The translations under genes were made by a program, and so were the position numbers. A stretch of DNA of 16,773 bases from Clostridiales bacterium (GTDB lineage Bacteria; Bacillota; Clostridia; Oscillospirales; Oscillospiraceae): NCBI GenBank assembly GCA_902363045.1, contig CABIYX010000011.1:67228-84000 (forward strand), in the 5' to 3' direction. Each line of letters opens with the position of its first letter. Within the stretch, counting starts at the first letter, position 1. Shown here in pieces: positions 8,026-15,329 of this stretch. The notes beneath the pieces are model-generated. The model had not been told where the DNA came from and did no database searches. It saw only the letters and a program-made list of their open reading frames with translations.

Positions 8026-8067
8026 ATACAGAGAGAGGGTGCGCAGATGCGCACCCTCTCTCTGTAT
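8026..8067. terminator. 20-bp perfect hairpin between convergent genes
   Basis: ATACAGAGAGAGGGTGCGCA (8026-8045) and its exact complement (8048-8067) are separated by two bases. It begins 9 bases after the TraX-like gene and lies beyond the stop of the minus-strand aldo/keto reductase. There is no real T run on the plus strand; on the minus strand ATTTATAT follows. Position and strength suggest a bidirectional terminator or an RNA 3'-end protector. Confidence 0.75.
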
Positions 8068-8110
8068 GGCTGTATCGTTTATGAAGCGATTACATGGGAC
8101 TGGGGAACTG

Positions 8111-9259
8111 TCAAATGGGTTCTGAGCCGTCCTTTTCCCCCTGGAGAAAGCGCTCCACGTCCCCGGTCACCTGGGCCAGCTGGGTCCGGATCCGGAGATG
8201 CTGGGGGCAGCGCCGCTCACATTGGCCGCAGCGGTGGCACAGGCTGGGCCGCTCCTCCTGGTCCAGCCCCTCCCACTTCCGCCGGGTGATCTCTTGGTTT
8301 TGGTACATGGACATCCCGTTCCAGATCTGGAAGCTGCCGGGGATGTCCACCCCGGCCGGGCAGGGCATACAGTAGCCGCAGCCGGTACAGCCGTTTTTCA
8401 GCCGGCGGCGGAGCCGCTCCGCCGTTTCGGCCACGGCCTCCCGCTCCCGCTGGTCCAGGGGGCGGAAGCTTTGGAAGGTGCGCAGGTTGTCCTCCAGCTG
8501 CTCCATGTTCCCCATGCCGCTGAGCACCACCTGCACATGGGGCAGGCTGGCTGCCCACCGCAGGGCCCAGGAGGCCGGGGTGGCCTCCGGATCCAGCTGG
8601 AGCAGGGGAGCGCAGGCGTCGTCAGGCAGCTGGGCCAGGGAGCCCCCCTTCACCGGCTCCATGACCACCACCGGGACCCCCAGTGCCTCCGCCAGCGCAT
8701 AGCCCCGCAGGCCGGCCTGATGCTCGGTGTCCATGTAATTGAGTTGGATCTGGCAGAGATCCCAGCTGCGGGCCCGGAGGATCTCCTCAAAGGCGGAGAA
8801 GCTGTCGTGGAAGGAGAAGCCAAACCACCGGATCCGTCCCCGGCGTTGTGCCTCCTCCAGAAGCTCCACCACCCCAAGCTCCTTCATCCGCCGCCAGGTG
8901 TTCCGGCTCAGGCTGTGGAGAAGGTAGAAGTCCACATAGTCCGTCTGAAGGCGCTCCAGCTGCCGGGCGAAGCGCTCCGCCGCCGCCTCCCGGCTGGAGA
9001 TCTCCCAGCAGGGCAGCTTGGTGGCCAGGTAATAGGTCTCCCGGGGACAGCGGGAGAGGATGCGCCCCAGGACAGGCTCTCCCGCGCCGCCGTGATAAGG
9101 CCAGGCGGTGTCGAAGTAGTTGACGCCGCCCTGGAGCGCCCGGTGGATGAGCCGGGCAGCCTGCGCCTCGTCCACCGTTCCGTCCGGCCGGAGCGGGAAC
9201 CGCATACAGCCGTATCCCAGCAGGGAGGGGGTGTCCGCGCCCATCCCCGGCAGTCTCAT
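8111..9259 (-). CDS. Aldo/keto reductase with C-terminal ferredoxin-type Fe-S domain
   Basis: An oxidoreductase of the aldo/keto reductase superfamily fused to a two-cluster 4Fe-4S domain, a type common in anaerobes. The 382 residues contain the catalytic tetrad D50, Y55 (FDTAWPYHG), K81 (ATKLPC) and H115 (YLLHS), then the barrel (EPVKGGSL near 201; LSGMGNMEQLEDN near 246). The C-terminus has eight cysteines in two blocks: C291/294/297/300 and C341/344/347/351, each ending in CP. These should bind two 4Fe-4S clusters. The substrate cannot be told. I chose ATG 9259, preceded by GGAG with suitable spacing; an in-frame GTG at 9271 is possible. It follows the DUF3842 gene by 15 bases, so the two form one unit. 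Confidence 0.92.
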   Translation of the reverse strand: MRLPGMGADTPSLLGYGCMRFPLRPDGTVDEAQAARLIHRALQGGVNYFDTAWPYHGGAGEPVLGRILSRCPRETYYLATKLPCWEISSREAAAERFARQLERLQTDYVDFYLLHSLSRNTWRRMKELGVVELLEEAQRRGRIRWFGFSFHDSFSAFEEILRARSWDLCQIQLNYMDTEHQAGLRGYALAEALGVPVVVMEPVKGGSLAQLPDDACAPLLQLDPEATPASWALRWAASLPHVQVVLSGMGNMEQLEDNLRTFQSFRPLDQREREAVAETAERLRRRLKNGCTGCGYCMPCPAGVDIPGSFQIWNGMSMYQNQEITRRKWEGLDQEERPSLCHRCGQCERRCPQHLRIRTQLAQVTGDVERFLQGEKDGSEPI

Positions 9260-9274
9260 GCGTGTCTCCACAGG

Positions 9275-9691
9275 TCACCTGCTTCCCCGAAGAAAGGCCT
9301 CCGCCTGGCCGGCGGCCAGCTTCACATACCCGGCCAGCCCCATCTCCTGGGTCCCGGCCACCGATACGCCGCAGCTGTTCATGGGGATCAGGATCTTTTT
9401 CCCCCGGCAGCCCCCCACAGCCTCCGCCATCCGGGGGGTCACCTCGCCCAGGATGGAGTGGGCTACCACGATGCCCAGGGGGCCCAGCACCACATCCGCG
9501 TCCATGACGCCGCGGACCACAGGATTTTCTCCGGTGGCCACATAGTCGGCCCCCGCCTTCTGCATGGTGGCGGTGGCGATGCCGTTGGTGCCCACCGCCA
9601 GCACCTCCGCCTGCGGGAGGCGCTCCTTGACTGCCTCGACCAGCAGCTTTCCAAGACGGCCGCCCTGGCCGTCGATCACAACGATCTTCAT
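9275..9691 (-). CDS. DUF3842 family protein
   Basis: A 138-residue protein that I recognise as DUF3842, a family found mostly in Clostridia and without an assigned function. It opens with MKIVVIDGQGGRLGKLLVEAV, a Rossmann-like beta-strand and glycine-rich loop that suggests nucleotide binding. Further conserved-looking stretches are VGTNGIATATMQKAGAD, ATGENPVV, VLGPLGIVVAHSILGEVTPRMAEAV and KKILIPMN. No membrane segment is seen. ATG 9691 is preceded by AAAGGAG with 9 bases of spacing; an in-frame GTG at 9697 sits too close to that site. It is first of a two-gene unit with the aldo/keto reductase and has its own promoter after the dapL terminator. Confidence 0.85.
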   Translation of the reverse strand: MKIVVIDGQGGRLGKLLVEAVKERLPQAEVLAVGTNGIATATMQKAGADYVATGENPVVRGVMDADVVLGPLGIVVAHSILGEVTPRMAEAVGGCRGKKILIPMNSCGVSVAGTQEMGLAGYVKLAAGQAEAFLRGSR

Positions 9692-9762
9692 ACGCACTTG
9701 CTCCTTTCCGGCGGCCCGCCGCCGTGGGGACCGGCCGGTTTTCGGCTGATCCAGCAGACAGT

Positions 9763-9791
9763 ATCATACCATATCGCGCTCCGTTTGAAAA
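9763..9791 (-). promoter_or_regulatory. Sigma-A promoter of the DUF3842-aldo/keto reductase unit
   Basis: On the minus strand, TTTTCA (9791-9786), 17 bases, then TATGAT (9768-9763) with an extended -10 TG just ahead. The predicted start is near 9756, giving a leader of about 65 bases. It lies between the dapL terminator and the DUF3842 start. Confidence 0.65.
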
Positions 9792-9833
9792 GCGCGGGAG
9801 GGCGCGGCAGGCCGTTCCGCCGCGGAAAACATA

Positions 9834-9873
9834 AATCCCCCGGCTGCCGGAACGGATCCGGAGCCGGGGGATT
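9834..9873 (-). terminator. Terminator after dapL
   Basis: A 12-base stem AATCCCCCGGCT / AGCCGGGGGATT, with a further internal CCGGA/TCCGG stem, begins about 20 bases after the dapL stop. On the minus strand it is followed by TATGTTTTCC, a modest T run. It separates dapL from the promoter of the DUF3842 gene. Confidence 0.75.
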
Positions 9874-9892
9874 CGGGTGCAGGGGAGGGGGG

Positions 9893-11110
9893 TCAGAGAG
9901 CCGCCTTGACCCGCTCCACAGCCTCGTGGGTGGCCTCCGCGCCGCCGAAGGCGGTCAGGCGGATGTAGCCCTCGCCGCTGGGGCCGAAGCCCGCGCCGGG
10001 GGTGGTGGCTACGTTGGCCCGGTCCAGCAGCAGGTCGAAGAAGTCCCAGGAGCCCATCCCGTCCGGCGTTTTGAGCCAGATATAGGGGGCGTTCACGCCG
10101 CCGAAGCAGGACAGTCCCGCGGCGGTCAGGCCCTCCCGGATCACCTGGGCGTTCTGGCGGTAGTAGTCGATGGAGGCCAGGGTCTGCTCCTTGCCCTCCG
10201 GGGTGTAGATGGCGGCGGCGCCCCGCTGGATCACATAGGGGACCCCGTTGAACTTGGTGCACTGGCGGCGGTTCCACAGGGCGTTGAGGCTGGCCCCGTC
10301 CCGCTTCAGCTCCATGGGCACCACGGTATAGGCGCAGCGGTTGCCGGTGAAGCCGGCGGTCTTGGAGAAGGAGCGGAACTCGATGGCGCAGGTGCGGGCC
10401 CCCTCGATCTCAAAGATGGTGTGGGGGACGTCCTCCTCGGTGATGAAGGACTCGTAGGCGGAGTCGTACAGGATCACAGCGCCGTTGGCGTTGGCGTAGT
10501 CCACCCAGACCTTCAGCTGCTCCCGGGTGGCCACCGCGCCGGTGGGGTTGTTGGGGAAGCAGAGGTAGATCAGGTCCACCTTCTCCTGGGGCGGCTCCGG
10601 GGTGAAGCCGTTTTCCGCCACGCAGGGCATATAGACCAGCCGGGACCAGCGGCCCAGCTCCTCCTGGTATTCGCCGGCCCGCCCGGCCATGGCGTTGGTG
10701 TCCACATAGACCGGATACACCGGGTCGCACACCGCGACCACGTTGTCCGTGCCGAAGATGTCGCCGATGTTGCCGCAGTCGCTCTTGGCGCCGTCAGAGA
10801 CGAAGATCTCCTCCGGCTTGATGTCCACGCCGCGGGCGGCGTAGTCGTGCTGCGCGATGGCCTCCCGCAGGAAGGCGTAGCCCTGCTCCGGGCCGTAGCC
10901 GTGGAAGCCCTCAAAGGTGCCCATCTCATCCACCGCCTGGTGCATCGCCTGGATGACCGCGGGGGCCAGGGGACGGGTCACGTCGCCGATGGACAGCTTG
11001 ATGATCTTGGCTTGGGGGTGGGCGGCGGAATAGGCGGAGATCCGCCGGGCGACCTCAGAGAAGAGATAGCTGCCGGGCAGCTTTAAAAAGTTCTGGTTTA
11101 CCTTTGTCAT
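9893..11110 (-). CDS. dapL: LL-diaminopimelate aminotransferase
   Basis: A PLP-dependent aminotransferase that converts tetrahydrodipicolinate and glutamate directly to LL-2,6-diaminopimelate, the one-step route to lysine and to meso-DAP for peptidoglycan. The 405-residue length is usual. The start [17 protein letters not shown] is typical of DapL. Other marks are [48 protein letters not shown] (186-191), the PLP-binding lysine K250 in [12 protein letters not shown], and [17 protein letters not shown] 11110 has AAAAGGAG ten bases upstream; a longer open frame reaching 11176 begins inside the promoter and is rejected. It is monocistronic: a consensus promoter lies 5' and a terminator 3'. In spore formers the same precursor also supplies dipicolinic acid. 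Confidence 0.97.
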   Translation of the reverse strand: MTKVNQNFLKLPGSYLFSEVARRISAYSAAHPQAKIIKLSIGDVTRPLAPAVIQAMHQAVDEMGTFEGFHGYGPEQGYAFLREAIAQHDYAARGVDIKPEEIFVSDGAKSDCGNIGDIFGTDNVVAVCDPVYPVYVDTNAMAGRAGEYQEELGRWSRLVYMPCVAENGFTPEPPQEKVDLIYLCFPNNPTGAVATREQLKVWVDYANANGAVILYDSAYESFITEEDVPHTIFEIEGARTCAIEFRSFSKTAGFTGNRCAYTVVPMELKRDGASLNALWNRRQCTKFNGVPYVIQRGAAAIYTPEGKEQTLASIDYYRQNAQVIREGLTAAGLSCFGGVNAPYIWLKTPDGMGSWDFFDLLLDRANVATTPGAGFGPSGEGYIRLTAFGGAEATHEAVERVKAAL

Positions 11111-11164
11111 ATCGCAACAGCTCCTTTTGGTGTGGTGTGCCAAGTCAAGAGACTCTTGCCTGCT

Positions 11165-11193
11165 ATTATCCCCCATGTCTCTCCGCTTGTCAA
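11165..11193 (-). promoter_or_regulatory. Sigma-A promoter of dapL
   Basis: On the minus strand a perfect TTGACA (11193-11188), a 17-base spacer and GATAAT (11170-11165). The transcript should start near 11158, about 48 bases before the ATG. The leader is too short for a lysine riboswitch, and none was seen. Confidence 0.85.
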
Positions 11194-11236
11194 TGCGGGA
11201 TTTTTCCTTTGGCGGTCCGGACAGGGGGAGAGGGCG

Positions 11237-12826
11237 CTATCCTCCGGCCACCGCCTCGGCCACCCGGATCCCGTCCACGGCGGCGGATACGATACCGCCG
11301 GCATAGCCGGCGCCCTCACCGCAGGGATACAGGCCCCGCAGGGCGGACTGGAGCCCATCATCCCGGAGGATGCGCACCGGCGAGGAGGAGCGGGTCTCCA
11401 CCCCGGTGAGCACGCCCTCGGGGGCGGCAAAGCCCCGGAGCTTCCGGTCCATGAGGGGCAGCGCGTCCCGCAGGGTGTCCGCCACCGCCTGGGGCAGGCA
11501 GCGGTCCAGCTCTGTCCAGGTCACGCCGGGGCGGTAGGTAGGCAGAACGCGCCCCGGCCCCTGGGAGGGGCGTTTGTTCAGGAAATCCCCTACCTGCTGC
11601 GCCGGGGCGAGGAAATTCCCGCCGCCCAGCTGAAAGGCGGTCCGCTCCCAGTGCTCCTGAAAACGGACCCCGGCCAGCGGGTCGGAGCCAAAGGCACGAA
11701 AGTCCTCCGGCCCAACCCCCACCAGAAGGCCGCCGTTGATATTTTTCCCGTCCCGGGCCCGGAGGCTCATGCCGTTGGTCACCACCTGCCCCGGCGCGGA
11801 GGAGGAGGCCACCACCTGTCCGCCGGGGCAGACGCAGAAGGTGAAGGCGGACCGGCCGGTGGGCAGATGGCAGGCCAGCTTATAATCGGATGGGGGAAGA
11901 CGCTCCCAGGCCGGGCCGTACTGAGCTCTGGAGATGGCCGCCTGCTCCTGCTCGATGCGCACGCCCACGGCGAAATTCTTCTGCTCCATGGGTACGCCCG
12001 CCTGATGGAGCATGGCGAAGGTATCCCGGGCAGAGTGACCCGGGGCCAGCACCAGAGCGTCACAGTCCAGGCGGTACCGCTCCGCCCTGTGGGAGATCCA
12101 CACGCCGGAGAGCGCGCCGGAGCCGGTCTCAAGCCCGCTCAGGCAGTGGCCGAAGCGCACATCGCACCCCAGGGCGATCAGCTCCTGCCGGATGCGCTTG
12201 ACCACCTGACGGAGGATGTCGGTGCCGATGTGGGGCTTGTGGGACCATTTGACATCCTCCGGAGCCCCCGCCTCCACCAGAGCGTCGATGACGGCGGAAA
12301 TGCGGGGGTCGTGGGTGCCGGTGGTAAGCTTCCCGTCGGAGAAGGTCCCGGCCCCGCCCTCGCCGAACTGGACATTGGAGGATGGATCCAGCAGCCCGGA
12401 GCTCCAGAAGCGCTCCACCTGGGCGGTGCGGCGGTCCACATCCTGTCCCCGCTCCAGCACCACGCAGGGCAGCCCGTTCCGGGCCAGGAACAGGGCGGCG
12501 AACAGGCCCGCCGGCCCCATGCCCACCACCACGGGCATGGAGGAGGAGCGCCGCCGCACCTCCGGAAAGACATACGGCCTGGGGAGCGTCAGGGAGACAT
12601 TCCGGCTTCCGGCCCGCTCCACCGCCTGCTCCTCACCGGTATGCAAGGATACGTCCACTGTATAGACATAATGGACGTCTTGTTTTTTTCGGGCGTCGAT
12701 GGACTGGCGCACCAGAGTGAGCGACTCCAGCGTGCCCGGGCGGACGCCCAGAGCACGGGCCGCCGTGTTTCTCAGCTGCTCCAGATCCCCGTCCAGAGAC
12801 AGGGGAATATTTTGAATTCGTATCAT
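11237..12826 (-). CDS. FAD-dependent dehydrogenase, COG2509 type
   Basis: A 529-residue flavoprotein of the uncharacterised FAD-dependent dehydrogenase group COG2509. About 95 residues precede the FAD domain, as usual for the group. The dinucleotide-binding motif VVVGMGPAGLFAALFLARNG (about 99-118) is followed by VVLERG with the ribose-binding E125. Then come the group's characteristic FGEGGAGTFSDGKLTTG (about 153-169), CPGGQVVASSS, and a C-terminal PCGEGAGYAGGIVSAAVDGI that closes the FAD site. No Fe-S cysteines or membrane segment are visible; the substrate is unknown. ATG 12826 is preceded by AGGTGAT with suitable spacing. It has its own promoter and is divergent from the tRNA. dapL follows downstream on the same strand from its own promoter. 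Confidence 0.9.
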   Translation of the reverse strand: MIRIQNIPLSLDGDLEQLRNTAARALGVRPGTLESLTLVRQSIDARKKQDVHYVYTVDVSLHTGEEQAVERAGSRNVSLTLPRPYVFPEVRRRSSSMPVVVGMGPAGLFAALFLARNGLPCVVLERGQDVDRRTAQVERFWSSGLLDPSSNVQFGEGGAGTFSDGKLTTGTHDPRISAVIDALVEAGAPEDVKWSHKPHIGTDILRQVVKRIRQELIALGCDVRFGHCLSGLETGSGALSGVWISHRAERYRLDCDALVLAPGHSARDTFAMLHQAGVPMEQKNFAVGVRIEQEQAAISRAQYGPAWERLPPSDYKLACHLPTGRSAFTFCVCPGGQVVASSSAPGQVVTNGMSLRARDGKNINGGLLVGVGPEDFRAFGSDPLAGVRFQEHWERTAFQLGGGNFLAPAQQVGDFLNKRPSQGPGRVLPTYRPGVTWTELDRCLPQAVADTLRDALPLMDRKLRGFAAPEGVLTGVETRSSSPVRILRDDGLQSALRGLYPCGEGAGYAGGIVSAAVDGIRVAEAVAGG

Positions 12827-12845
12827 AACTTTATCACCTGTGTCC

Positions 12846-12875
12846 AGTGTACCATATTTTACGTCCCGTTGAAAA
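12846..12875 (-). promoter_or_regulatory. Probable sigma-A promoter of the FAD-dependent dehydrogenase
   Basis: On the minus strand, TTTTCA (12875-12870), 18 bases, TACACT (12851-12846), with an extended -10 TG ahead. The start would be near 12839, giving a very short leader that is mostly ribosome binding site. The arrangement resembles the promoter at 9763-9791. Confidence 0.55.
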
Positions 12876-12998
12876 GAGCGGGGACCGCCTGGAGAGAAAT
12901 TTTCCGCGGGAGAAGGGGCGTGATACGGGGGACGGAGGCCGTTCCGAGCCGGCCTGTTTCAAGGTATTTTTGAAAATTAAAAAATTTCAAAAAACCTA

Positions 12999-13026
12999 TT
13001 GACATTTTTCGAGACTCTGGTATAAT
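12999..13026 (+). promoter_or_regulatory. Consensus sigma-A promoter of tRNA-Gln
   Basis: Perfect TTGACA (12999-13004) and perfect TATAAT (13021-13026) separated by 16 bases, with an extended -10 TG at 13018-13019 and an A-rich stretch upstream (12972-12994) that may act as an UP element. The start would be near 13033, about 44 bases before the mature tRNA. Confidence 0.9.
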
Positions 13027-13076
13027 AGCACCTGTCCTTGAGGGACACGAGCTGAAAAAACTCAACTGAATGAAAT

Positions 13077-13150
13077 AGCGGGATTGTGTAAGGGTAGCAC
13101 GACAGACTCTGACTCTGTTTGTGAGGGTTCGAATCCTTCTCCCGCTGCCA
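13077..13150 (+). tRNA. tRNA-Gln (anticodon CUG)
   Basis: A complete cloverleaf of 74 bases with encoded CCA (13148-13150). Acceptor AGCGGGA pairs with TCCCGCT. The D arm is GTGT/GCAC around AAGGGTA. The anticodon stem is ACAGA/TCTGT with loop CTCTGAC, giving anticodon CTG at 13109-13111 (reads CAG). The variable loop has 4 bases. The T arm is GAGGG/CCTTC around TTCGAAT. The weak first pair A1-U72 and discriminator G73 suit a glutamine tRNA charged through the Glu-tRNA amidotransferase route. It is a single-gene unit with its own promoter and terminator. Confidence 0.97.
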
Positions 13151-13187
13151 AACAGAAGGCAACTGCAAAAGCAGTTGCCTTCTGTTT
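13151..13187 (+). terminator. Intrinsic terminator of tRNA-Gln
   Basis: A 16-bp perfect stem (AACAGAAGGCAACTGC and its complement) with loop AAAA, directly after the CCA end and followed by TTTT (13184-13187). Confidence 0.92.
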
Positions 13188-13244
13188 TAGGTTCCTGTAT
13201 TGGAACGGTCAGGGAGGCGAAGCCGCTCCTGTGGACGGCTTTTT

Positions 13245-13291
13245 AAGGAACAGCACGGCGTACGTCAACGGGTACGCCGTGCTGTTTCCTT
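13245..13291. terminator. Long hairpin downstream of the DUF4015 gene
   Basis: AAGGAACAGCACGGCGTAC (13245-13263) pairs with the sequence at 13272-13291, with one bulged base and an 8-base loop. It starts 8 bases beyond the minus-strand stop at 13300. On the minus strand CTT then AAAAAG follows, so the T run is weak. It is the likely 3' end of the DUF4015 mRNA. Between it and the tRNA terminator a smaller stem AAGCCG/CGGCTT followed by T (13219-13244) points the other way. Confidence 0.65.
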
Positions 13292-13299
13292 CGTGACTG

Positions 13300-14403
13300 T
13301 CAAGGTGTGTCATCTGTCTCCCAAATTGACTGGGCCCCGGTCTCCTCCGGGTCCAGGGCACCGCTCCGGGACACCAGCCGCTCTTCCGCCCCGGTCACGC
13401 CGGAGGCGTTCAGGGCTTCCAGAGCCTCTGTCCGGCCGCCCTCCATCCAGATCCGGTCCACACTGGCGTTCAGTGCCTCTGCTGTCAGCCCTGTGCCGGG
13501 ATCCTCACCGGACAGCTGACCGGCGGATACCGCCAGAGAAAGGCGGACGTCATAGGGCTCTAGGGCGGCCGCGGCCTGAGCCAGGAACGCGGCTGCAACC
13601 GGCTCCAGTTCCCCCGCGGGGTATCGGTCTCCCGACTGGATGTTGCCCAGAGGGCCGTCCGACTGGGCGGGATAGCCCCAGTGCTCCAGTACGATTTCAT
13701 CAAAGCCCAGCCGGGCCAGCTCCACCATCAGACCAACCAAATAGTCCCGCACCTCCGGGTCGGAGGGGGAGGCCCAGTGCAGCCCGCCGCTGTCCTTCCA
13801 GCGGTAGCCGCTGCCGGTGCGGATGGTGTGGGCCATGTTGGAGCCCAGGGCCTCGTCCCGGAAGCAGGATAGGCGGGCGATGGTGTCAAGGCTGCCCTGA
13901 TTCCAGGCGGCCAGCTGCTCATTGATCCCGGGAGCCTCCGCCCCGGGCAGTTTTGCCGCCCCGTCCAGGGGCTGCTCCGACTGCCAGCCCAGCCGCCCCT
14001 GGGCGTCCTTCATCTCCACCACCACGCTGTTGGCCCCCGCCCGCTCCGCCAGGGTGGCGGCGCTCCCGTCCAGCAGGGTGGAGAGGGGGACTGCCGCCGC
14101 CGCAGTGGCCTCCTCAGGCTGGAGAGGCTCCGCCGGATGGGACGCGTCCTCCTTCGGCTCCGGCTCTTCCTCAATCACCACATCTACCTGGCCGGGGTCG
14201 GCCGGTTTGTGGCCTTCCTGCTGGAGAAAGGGGAGGGTCAGCCTGAGTCCTTCGTCTGTGTAAGTGAAATATTTCTGTCCCCACAGCAGCACAGCTACCG
14301 CCAGTGCGGCCAGAATGGCCAAAATCAGCGCGATCCACTTCAGCCAGTCTGTGGCGGTCCTTTTTCCGTGGTAGGATTGATAGTCAAATTTTGTGCGCCG
14401 CAT
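13300..14403 (-). CDS. Membrane-anchored DUF4015 putative glycoside hydrolase
   Basis: A 367-residue protein: a basic cytoplasmic N-terminus, one membrane segment (about 21-42, WIALILAILAALAVAVLLWG), an acidic proline-rich linker (about 70-100) and an extracytoplasmic domain. The domain resembles the DUF4015 putative glycoside hydrolase family: NSVVVEMKDAQGRLGW (near 123), RLSCFRDEALG, W near ASPSDPEVRDYLVGLMVELARLGFDEIVLEHWGYP, and DRIWMEGG near the end. No biochemical activity is established for the family that I can recall, so hydrolysis of a wall or surface polysaccharide is inference. ATG 14403 has GGAGAGGAGG six bases upstream. It lies 119 bases after the SDR gene; I saw no confident promoter between them, so read-through is possible. 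Confidence 0.85.
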   Translation of the reverse strand: MRRTKFDYQSYHGKRTATDWLKWIALILAILAALAVAVLLWGQKYFTYTDEGLRLTLPFLQQEGHKPADPGQVDVVIEEEPEPKEDASHPAEPLQPEEATAAAAVPLSTLLDGSAATLAERAGANSVVVEMKDAQGRLGWQSEQPLDGAAKLPGAEAPGINEQLAAWNQGSLDTIARLSCFRDEALGSNMAHTIRTGSGYRWKDSGGLHWASPSDPEVRDYLVGLMVELARLGFDEIVLEHWGYPAQSDGPLGNIQSGDRYPAGELEPVAAAFLAQAAAALEPYDVRLSLAVSAGQLSGEDPGTGLTAEALNASVDRIWMEGGRTEALEALNASGVTGAEERLVSRSGALDPEETGAQSIWETDDTP

Positions 14404-14433
14404 CCCCGTCCTCCTCTCCAAGCTTCCAATGCC

Positions 14434-14449
14434 TCGTTCATTCTGTCCG
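14434..14449 (-). repeat. 16-base leader element, copy 1 (CGGACAGAATGAACGA)
   Basis: On the minus strand, upstream of the DUF4015 gene start, the 16 bases CGGACAGAATGAACGA occur; exactly the same 16 bases occur on the plus strand at 15550-15565 in the leader of the lipid kinase. This copy ends about 30 bases before the ATG. Confidence 0.6.
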
Positions 14450-14477
14450 CCCTGCCGGTTTTTAACCCGGGGCGGAG

Positions 14478-14501
14478 TATGTTTTCTGATATGTTTTCTG
14501 A
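14478..14501. repeat. Perfect 12-base tandem repeat inside an inverted repeat
   Basis: TATGTTTTCTGA occurs twice in direct succession (14478-14489 and 14490-14501). The pair is flanked by GGGGCGGA (14469-14476) and its complement TCCGCCCC (14510-14517). It sits just after the SDR stop and before the DUF4015 gene on the minus strand, in otherwise non-coding sequence. Confidence 0.8.
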
Positions 14502-14522
14502 GCGGTGTGTCCGCCCCTCCGG

Positions 14523-15281
14523 TCAGCCGATGACCATTCCGCCGTCTACGGGAAGGACTTGGCCGGTGATGAACCCGGCGGCGGGAGAGGCCAGAAAATA
14601 GATGGCCTCCGCCACCTCCTCCGGCTGGCCGATGCGTCCCAGGGGGGTCTCCTCCGCCAAGGCGTCCATATCCCCGGCGCTCAGGTGGCGGTTCATGTCG
14701 GTGTCGATCACTCCGGGGGCCACACAGTTCACCCGGATGTGGGAGGGACCCAGCTCCTTGGCCATGGCCCGGGTCAGGCCAATGATCCCCGCCTTGGAGG
14801 CGGAGTAGGCCGCCTCGCAGGAGCCGCCGGTGATCCCCCACATGGAGGAGATGGTGACGATGCTCCCCGCCTGCCGCCGGACAAAGCCCGGGACCGCCGC
14901 CCGCAGGATATGGAACACTCCGTCCAGGTTGGTGCCCATCAGCTCCCGCCAGTCCTCTGCACTCAGATCGGTGAGCAGCATCTGGGGCGCGGCGATGCCC
15001 GCGTTGCACACCAGAGCGTCCAGCCCGCCAAAGGCCCGCTCCGCGGCCGCGGTCAGAGCGGCCGCCTCCTCCGGCTGAGAGACATTCCCCGAGAGGGCCT
15101 CCGCATGGACGCCCAACGCCCGCAGCTCTGCCGCCAGCTCCTCCGCTGCCGCCCGGGAGCGGCAGTAGTTGACCGCCACATCCCAGCCGCCCTGAGCAAA
15201 CCGCCGGGCCGCCGCCGCGCCGATCCCCCGGGACGCCCCAGTGATCAGCACCGCGGGACGCCGCTCCGTTCTCTCCTCCAT
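14523..15281 (-). CDS. SDR family reductase (FabG-like; possibly YmfI-type EF-P 5-aminopentanone reductase)
   Basis: A classical short-chain dehydrogenase/reductase of 252 residues using NAD(P)H. Motifs: TGASRGIG (14-21), NAG (93-95), N118, and the catalytic S146, Y159 and K163 (SSMWGITGGSCEAAYSASK), then VAPGVIDTDM and a C-terminal GFITGQVLPVDGG. It would usually be named 3-oxoacyl-ACP reductase (FabG). However, the WG-x-TG-x-SCE sequence before the catalytic tyrosine resembles YmfI of Bacillus, which reduces 5-aminopentanone on elongation factor P, and no fatty acid synthesis gene is nearby. ATG 15281 has AGGAGG eight bases upstream; an open frame reaching 15395 begins upstream of the promoter and is rejected. 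Confidence 0.9.
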   Translation of the reverse strand: MEERTERRPAVLITGASRGIGAAAARRFAQGGWDVAVNYCRSRAAAEELAAELRALGVHAEALSGNVSQPEEAAALTAAAERAFGGLDALVCNAGIAAPQMLLTDLSAEDWRELMGTNLDGVFHILRAAVPGFVRRQAGSIVTISSMWGITGGSCEAAYSASKAGIIGLTRAMAKELGPSHIRVNCVAPGVIDTDMNRHLSAGDMDALAEETPLGRIGQPEEVAEAIYFLASPAAGFITGQVLPVDGGMVIG

Positions 15282-15329
15282 AGGCGTTTCCTCCTGTCCG
15301 CCGCCGCTTCTCCGGCGTTTTCTGCCCAC

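Noticed and set aside
8198..11086. Very long open frame on the plus strand opposite the aldo/keto reductase, DUF3842 and dapL genes
   Set aside because: It spans three well-recognised minus-strand genes and their terminator and promoter. The translation is rich in His, Gln, Gly and Pro with no recognisable domain, a common result of GC-rich codon bias on the opposite strand.
11111..11164. Lysine riboswitch or T-box upstream of dapL
   Set aside because: The predicted leader is only about 48 bases, too short for either, and shows no T-box sequence or terminator/antiterminator pair.
11132..12973. Long plus-strand open frame opposite the FAD-dependent dehydrogenase
   Set aside because: Shadow of the real gene at 11237-12826; it also runs through the promoter region at 12846-12875 and has no domain.
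13077..13300. tRNA-Gln as an integration (att) site
   Set aside because: No integrase, no second copy of the tRNA 3' end and no composition change follow the gene; only a terminator and ordinary sequence are present.
14404..15009. N-terminal extension of the DUF4015 gene into the SDR gene
   Set aside because: The in-frame open stretch upstream of 14403 is a shadow of the SDR coding region. The ATG at 14403 has a strong ribosome binding site directly before a normal membrane anchor.
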